64,000 nucleotides of DNA from Atopsyche davidsoni. Lineage: Eukaryota; Arthropoda; Insecta; Trichoptera; Hydrobiosidae. The stretch spans positions 7,963,001 to 8,027,000 of the forward strand of contig JAILWY010000026.1 of the NCBI GenBank assembly GCA_022113835.1, written 5' to 3'. Shown here piece by piece: positions 59,023-64,000 of the stretch (the first letter of the stretch is position 1; every line of letters begins with the position of its first letter). The notes beneath the pieces were generated by a model. The model had not been told where the DNA came from. It saw only the letters and a list, made by a program, of their open reading frames with translations, and did not search any database. A program made the translations under genes and the position numbers.

Positions 59023-59437
59023 CAAGGATCCCAAACCTTTTTGCAACCAAGAGCACATTCTAGAATGCCGGTCGAGCGGCGGGCACCATTTATTTTTTCA
59101 AAGTATATATATAGTTGGACATAGCTTCATCAAGTATCTGAACAATATCGTGAACGCATTATTAGAGGGCGTTATTACAGAGACGAAGACAAACCAAACT
59201 ACATCCATAAGATGCTATTTAAACAGACTTATTTTATGACTATCTGGAAAGAATTATTATTTTGAAAATCTTAACGATATAATTATTTTTGCTTGTATTT
59301 CTCTGTTTAGTTACTAAATATTATTTTTTTTCATAACATTTTATTGTAAACTTTTTATTGTGGTCGCACATCGGCGAGCACACGTAAGCGGTTGGCGGGC
59401 GCTATGGTGTCCGCGGGCGGAGGGTTGGGGACCACTG
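59023..59437. mobile_element. Non-autonomous hAT element (MITE), copy 2
   Basis: Ends caaggatcccaaacc and ggttggggaccactg. Flanking 8-mers ccttaggg (59015-59022) and ccttaggt (59438-59445) match in seven of eight positions. Same order of internal words as 11709-12277 but without the 51-bp array. No coding content. Differences from copy 1 are scattered substitutions, so both insertions are old. Confidence 0.9.
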
Positions 59438-59445
59438 CCTTAGGT

Positions 59446-60719
59446 TATAAACTGAGAGAGGGCTTATTTTTTCGAAACGTTTAACTTAACCGCTTAAGTA
59501 CTTTAAATATCCCAAGTATAGCGAAGCTTTTGTGAGCGATATATATATATATATATATTATATAATACTTTGATAATCGAATTATCTATCGAATAATTCC
59601 TCGCAATTATCGAATAATTAATTTATTATTCATCCAATTCATAATTTAGCAAATAAATATAGTTTCTCAAAACTAACAATTGGAATACATTATTAATTTA
59701 AACAAGAAACTGCCTGTCTTCAATAATAATTCAGAGTACCCTTTGAAGTATCAGCTTTTGACTTGCTCACACTATAAATATTCACATTATTGATCAATAC
59801 AATACATAATTAACATCTAAAGTGAAACACCTGCTTTAACTATTTTACAATATCACTTAATTAAAATGAAAATAATTAATGTTTAATTACAAAGTGTCAT
59901 GTCGCAGAAACTACGCCGATATATATTTAAATTTTAATAGATAATCCGATACGAATATTAAATAACTAGCGATCCGCGTCATTAAATATCTTGAAATAAC
60001 ATTAATAATCTGAAGATGTAGTTTAGATTTGAATTATAGTATTGTTGGAAATATAATGGGATGTTGTTTTTGGCTTTGACTCCGGGTTTTGTACAAACAG
60101 GAAGTCTTGTTGAGGAAAAGCTATTTTAAATTTGTATTCGTAAAACGCAAGAATATATTGACCCAAAAAGCAATAAAGATAATGGCATGCAAATATGTGA
60201 GCTTTAAATGTTAACTTATACGCAATTGGAGCTATTTATCACTATGGACATGTCAGCATGAAAAAATATATTTATGAAAAAAAAACCTTGAATAGATCCA
60301 GGGCATTCGTACGACTTATATTGTATCGGTGTTTTATTCGTGTGTAGATCAAACGTCCCTGTTAAACTCTTTTATTGAGGCATTACTGTTAGATCCACTT
60401 AAATGAATAGTAGTTGTATGATGAGTTTAAATTTCACAATTATCTTCATCGTTTCAACTCATCTTTAAAAAGTCGCGGCTTCTGTTTTACAAAGGCTTGG
60501 ATACTGGACGACTGCACTCAATAGAGTAAAGGAGAATTTCCATTTAATTTTGTGCTAATTTAATGGATTGATTTGTCAAATCTTTAACTAAATTATTCAA
60601 TGTATTTAAATAAAAAAAACTTTAAGAATCTCAAAATTGCTTCAATAACAAAAAAGTATTTTTTTTACAGAGTCTAACCGTAATAAAAAGAAAAATAATA
60701 GTTCGTCTAAATATCCACT
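59446..60719. other. AT-rich non-coding stretch
   Basis: Contains an (AT)n tract of about ten units at 59540-59560. No gene or further repeat. Confidence 0.5.
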
Positions 60720-61010
60720 TTACTGAGCCGATCCCGGGAATGGCTTCTTAAGTTTTATTATCCGGGATTACAAAAAAGTCCCAGGATTAGTAGATCCGCC
60801 ATTTGTTTGCGCTCGTCACCGAGTGCCGGCCCGACAGTCCGGCTGTGGCCCCCGACCAGGGTGGAGCGCTTAAAGTTGGCCGGCCGAGTGCTCGTGTAGG
60901 GCTTCTGCCGGAGTCTCGGCGAGGGTGCAGACCAGCTCTGCTCCGAATGAGCCGAGGGGTGGTCAAAATAAACACTCCGGGGACGCTTTAAGGGCGACCG
61001 CTTCCGCTGT
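60720..61010. promoter_or_regulatory. GC-rich island with paired GGATTA sites
   Basis: GGATTA at 60765-60770 and 60784-60789, spaced 19 bp, matches Otx/Gsc/bicoid-class homeodomain sites. They precede a CpG-rich core (60820-60990) with gtgccggcccgacagtccgg and aagttggccggccgagtgc. Frames on both strands are open for 62 codons without family resemblance. Candidate enhancer. Confidence 0.35.
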
Positions 61011-61789
61011 GCTGCTATTCAAAAACGCAATTAAAATTATTTGTTAAACATGTACATAAGTTTTTTGTTGTTAATAAACAAAAAAAAACACCCAGCGTGC
61101 ATTTACACTAAATAGATATTTTTAAAATAAATTTCAAAATTAATTATTAAAAACATATTATTTATGCATATGAACATATAAGTTTGATATTTGTCGATAT
61201 GGCAATACAATTCACTGACAGACTAACCCATGAATTTATGGGTGCTTTTGTGGATGTAATTTTTTTTTTATAAAGTATAATTTTATAAAGACGAGACTTT
61301 CTATTTTTAAAAATTACAAAATATTTAATAATTATTATGATAAGACAAGCATACTTGAAAAAAAGTTATTTATCAGATGCATAAATAGTCAATATCAATC
61401 GAGATTGTTTATTGTACAAAAAAAACTATTATATTGATTAATTAGACTAACAAACAAAGATTCGAGTTAATTTTTTTTATTTTAAATGCGTTTTCAATAT
61501 TTTCGTGTGCCTTTTTATCTTCTTAAATTTCACATACATCATCTAGTAAAGAGACAACAAGAGAACGGAAGAGAATATACATCTGTAAATATATGCAAAA
61601 TACAGATGTTCCACAATCTCTTGACGCGCGTACGACCTTTATAGTTAAAGTCAAAATACATATTAGTGACAAGAAAAAACATATGTGCATAAAAATCATA
61701 TGATACCTAAACGTATAGTATTTTGTTTGGAAAAAAAAAAATAAAAGTAAACAGTGTAGTTCGGTCAACATACCCGATAAGTGCCTAAA
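61011..61789. other. AT-rich non-coding stretch
   Basis: No supportable feature. Confidence 0.5.
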
Positions 61790-62110
61790 GTTCTGGTTAG
61801 TTAAGGCTAGGTTCAGGTGTTTGTTTAACAGCATGAGAAAATTCGGAACAACGCACGATCTCCGTGACCTACCTTTATCCAGGCCAGGCCTCGTACAACC
61901 GGGAAACATTATTCGTCGTTACCACATTTTTTCAACATGCGACAGGACGCTCCTCTCACAAGCGTCGTAAATACTTCACTGCACCTCCCCCAGGACCCTT
62001 TGCGACACTCCGACACAATTATCAATATTGTTATTAACTGACCCCCCGGGCGTTCTATCCTTTTGGGCGATCACACGACTCCGCTGCAAAGTACTAACGA
62101 TACCGTGAAT
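61790..62110. promoter_or_regulatory. GC-elevated segment
   Basis: Includes ccaggccaggcctcgtac, gacaggacgctcctctcac, cctcccccaggaccctttgc and accccccgggcgttc. On the minus strand an ATG at 61909 is followed within 12 codons by a strong donor-like AAAG|GTAGGT near 61875, but the exon would be tiny and there is no support for it. Regulatory element favoured. Confidence 0.28.
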
Positions 62111-62855
62111 ACGTGAAACTGAATTTCTCTACGGAACGCTTGACAATTAATGGGAATGTCGGTCAACCTAAAAATATATATCCCAGACAAGACCATATAT
62201 TGATCTGCATAAAAATGTGGCATAGTATCTATCTCCTTGATTTAATAAATTATTCTAAATTTTCAAAAATTAGCCCCAAAAAAAAATATGTTTCAGGTTT
62301 TTTTATGATTTCATAATGGATAACACATTTTCAATATTACCTACAACATCATCATGTGGTTTTGATTCGCAAATGTTAGCATAAATTCATAAATCATATT
62401 AAAAAATCGATTGAATATTTACACAACAGGCTATAAAGTACCAATATTAATTTATGTATTTGAGCATATGTATATTTGTTTTTGAAAACTCGCTTGATTT
62501 TATTTACAGTGTCTGAAAATAAAATCAACGCGCATGGAGATCAACAATCTTAAAATAAATCTTTACTTAGTAGCCAGCAGCTTATTGATTTACCAATATG
62601 TCTGAGGTTTATTACAGTAAAAATATTTTGCACAAGCACGGAATAATGGTACGAGATTTTGCTGTAATTGGATTTCAAATAATTTTTCGTCGTGTTTTAC
62701 ATGTTTATAAGTGTAATCACAATACCTGTGATTAATTGTCCACGCGAACACATAATTTCTAAACACAATGGTTAATAGTCACATAGTCAAAACTCATACA
62801 AACACTGAACACTCTCACATGATTATTATGTTTTCTGTTGAGCACAATAGTTCGT
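62111..62855. other. AT-rich non-coding stretch
   Basis: Nothing supportable seen. Confidence 0.5.
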
Positions 62856-63040
62856 CGAGATTTGATCGAATTTCATCGCGTTTTCGTCGTGATGAGAGCC
62901 TCTTGGTCGGAATGACACGAGCCGGCGATCATTGCGCGAGGTCGGCGGTGACTGTCATTGCGAGCGCCAGTAAGCCCCGCAAGCCACAACTCCAACAGTA
63001 TTTCTGGACTTGTCAGTTTTCTTTGCGTCGCTAGTGTTGC
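62856..63040. promoter_or_regulatory. GC-elevated island at the end of an 88-codon frame
   Basis: Core 62905-63000 with cacgagccggcgatcattgc and gcgaggtcggcggtgac. The plus-strand frame 62768-63034 (Ser/Arg/His-rich) begins in AT-rich DNA and has no recognisable domain. Candidate regulatory element, with a small exon as the alternative. Confidence 0.28.
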
Positions 63041-64000
63041 CAGATTATCACAGGTTTAACTCTTTAAACCTTTAAGCTCTTTTATCTTCAATATTATGGT
63101 TTCATTTATCGATTTAGTGTTACGATGACTCGCAATGATAGAATAAATATTTTAACACATCGACGGTTTTTTCTGGGTTTTCTTAAATTACAATATCACT
63201 TGGCATGACAATAATGTTGTCCAATAATTTTTAGTATAAAATAATTAGACTGTTTCGAATATTCTAAAATATCCCTTTACTATATATTTTATTTTTAGGC
63301 AAGTTATAAATATTGGATCGTATATGCTGATTCCAGAGAATTGAGAATTCAACTAGAAGTAGCACATTATATAGGAGATGGCAACAATAATACATTTTGC
63401 TCTGTTATTCTTGTACTTTGTCAGGGCTGCCCTACCAGTCGATCGTGGCTTACATGATTTTAAGTAATTGATTACAGATGCTGTGTACTCTTTTTATCGA
63501 ACTTGAATATTTTTCATTTTTAATGAATACATGGTTAGCTAAAATGCACCTTATAAAAAATGTTTAACAGGAAAAAAATCAGATACATTTAAGAGTTATT
63601 CAAAACATTGAGTTTATTTTTACACAACAATTTTCACATTTTAGGGGAATTTCAACAAACAAACAAATTTCACATTAACTATAATATATGTAACACGAGA
63701 TTAAAAAAGGTAAGGCAACCCTTGAACGTATGACATATGAGTTAGGGACTCGGTCATGATCCATCATTTTGAAAAATGCTACAGAAAATTTCCTTTTTTC
63801 TTATTCTCTGAAATATATTTTTTTTTCGTGGTTTGGATATATTATTCTTAAAAAAATATACAAATTTATATAATAAGATCCGAATTTTTATATGAGTAAT
63901 CGATTTTATAAACCCCTTCATCCATCAAATCTATCTAAACTAAGGATTTTTAATTTCTAGTTTGGCTATAAGTGTATAGCTTAAAACTAGTCAGTTGCTG
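63041..64000. other. AT-rich non-coding stretch
   Basis: No gene, RNA gene or repeat border identified up to the window end. Confidence 0.5.

Noticed and set aside
61523..61909. 128-codon minus-strand frame and the donor-like site near 61875
   Set aside because: Most of the frame is Phe/Leu/Ile low complexity from AT-rich DNA. The exon implied by the donor would be only about 12 codons.
1..64000. CRISPR array, tRNA and rRNA genes, bacterial-type operons
   Set aside because: No regularly spaced repeats, no cloverleaf-like sequence with a TTCGA arm in context, and no rRNA core sequence. The window is eukaryotic in character.

Overview
The window looks like nuclear DNA of an animal, most probably an insect. 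It is strongly AT-rich, has long (AT)n microsatellites, has no bacterial-style gene packing, and holds eukaryotic transposon relics: one Helitron, three non-autonomous hAT elements and three fold-back elements resembling Penelope-like element (PLE) ends. Species and chromosomal position cannot be told from the sequence. I find no complete cellular protein-coding gene, no rRNA, no tRNA and no CRISPR array in the 64 kb. Almost all open frames are under 100 codons and look like chance. The recognisable coding sequence is decayed Helitron Rep/helicase (minus strand, 40.1-41.0 kb). One GC-rich minus-strand frame (17357-17659) has a good start context and a good splice donor at its end and may be a first coding exon, but this is unproven.

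The striking feature of the layout is an archipelago of short GC- and CpG-rich islands (about 100-450 bp) in an AT-rich background, roughly one every 1-4 kb. Good examples are near 1.4, 2.6, 4.4, 8.4, 9.5, 11.3, 13.9, 14.6, 17.6, 20.5, 25.7, 28.3, 29.8, 32.5, 37.9, 42.7, 44.1, 48.1, 50.0, 51.7, 52.9, 54.9, 60.9, 62.0 and 62.9 kb. Many contain recognisable transcription-factor words: clustered CACGTG, GGCCAAT, TAATCC-type homeodomain, TCF-type CTTTGAT, forkhead-type and GC boxes. My reading is that this is a gene desert or very long intron carrying many candidate cis-regulatory elements; this is inference and needs cross-species alignment.

Mobile DNA by region: hAT-type MITEs at 11709-12277 and 59023-59437 (same family, 8-bp target duplications visible) and a different hAT at 39044-39490 (perfect 8-bp duplication). 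PLE-like fold-backs lie at 13253-13590, 27838-28100 and 38144-38338; their centres carry hammerhead-ribozyme-like cores, best at 38199-38241 on the minus strand. The Helitron at 40002-41838 (minus) has intact-looking TC and CTAG ends, a large internal deletion and an exact 273-bp tandem duplication of its 5' end. A pair of overlapping perfect palindromes at 46167-46220 is not explained by any element I recognise.
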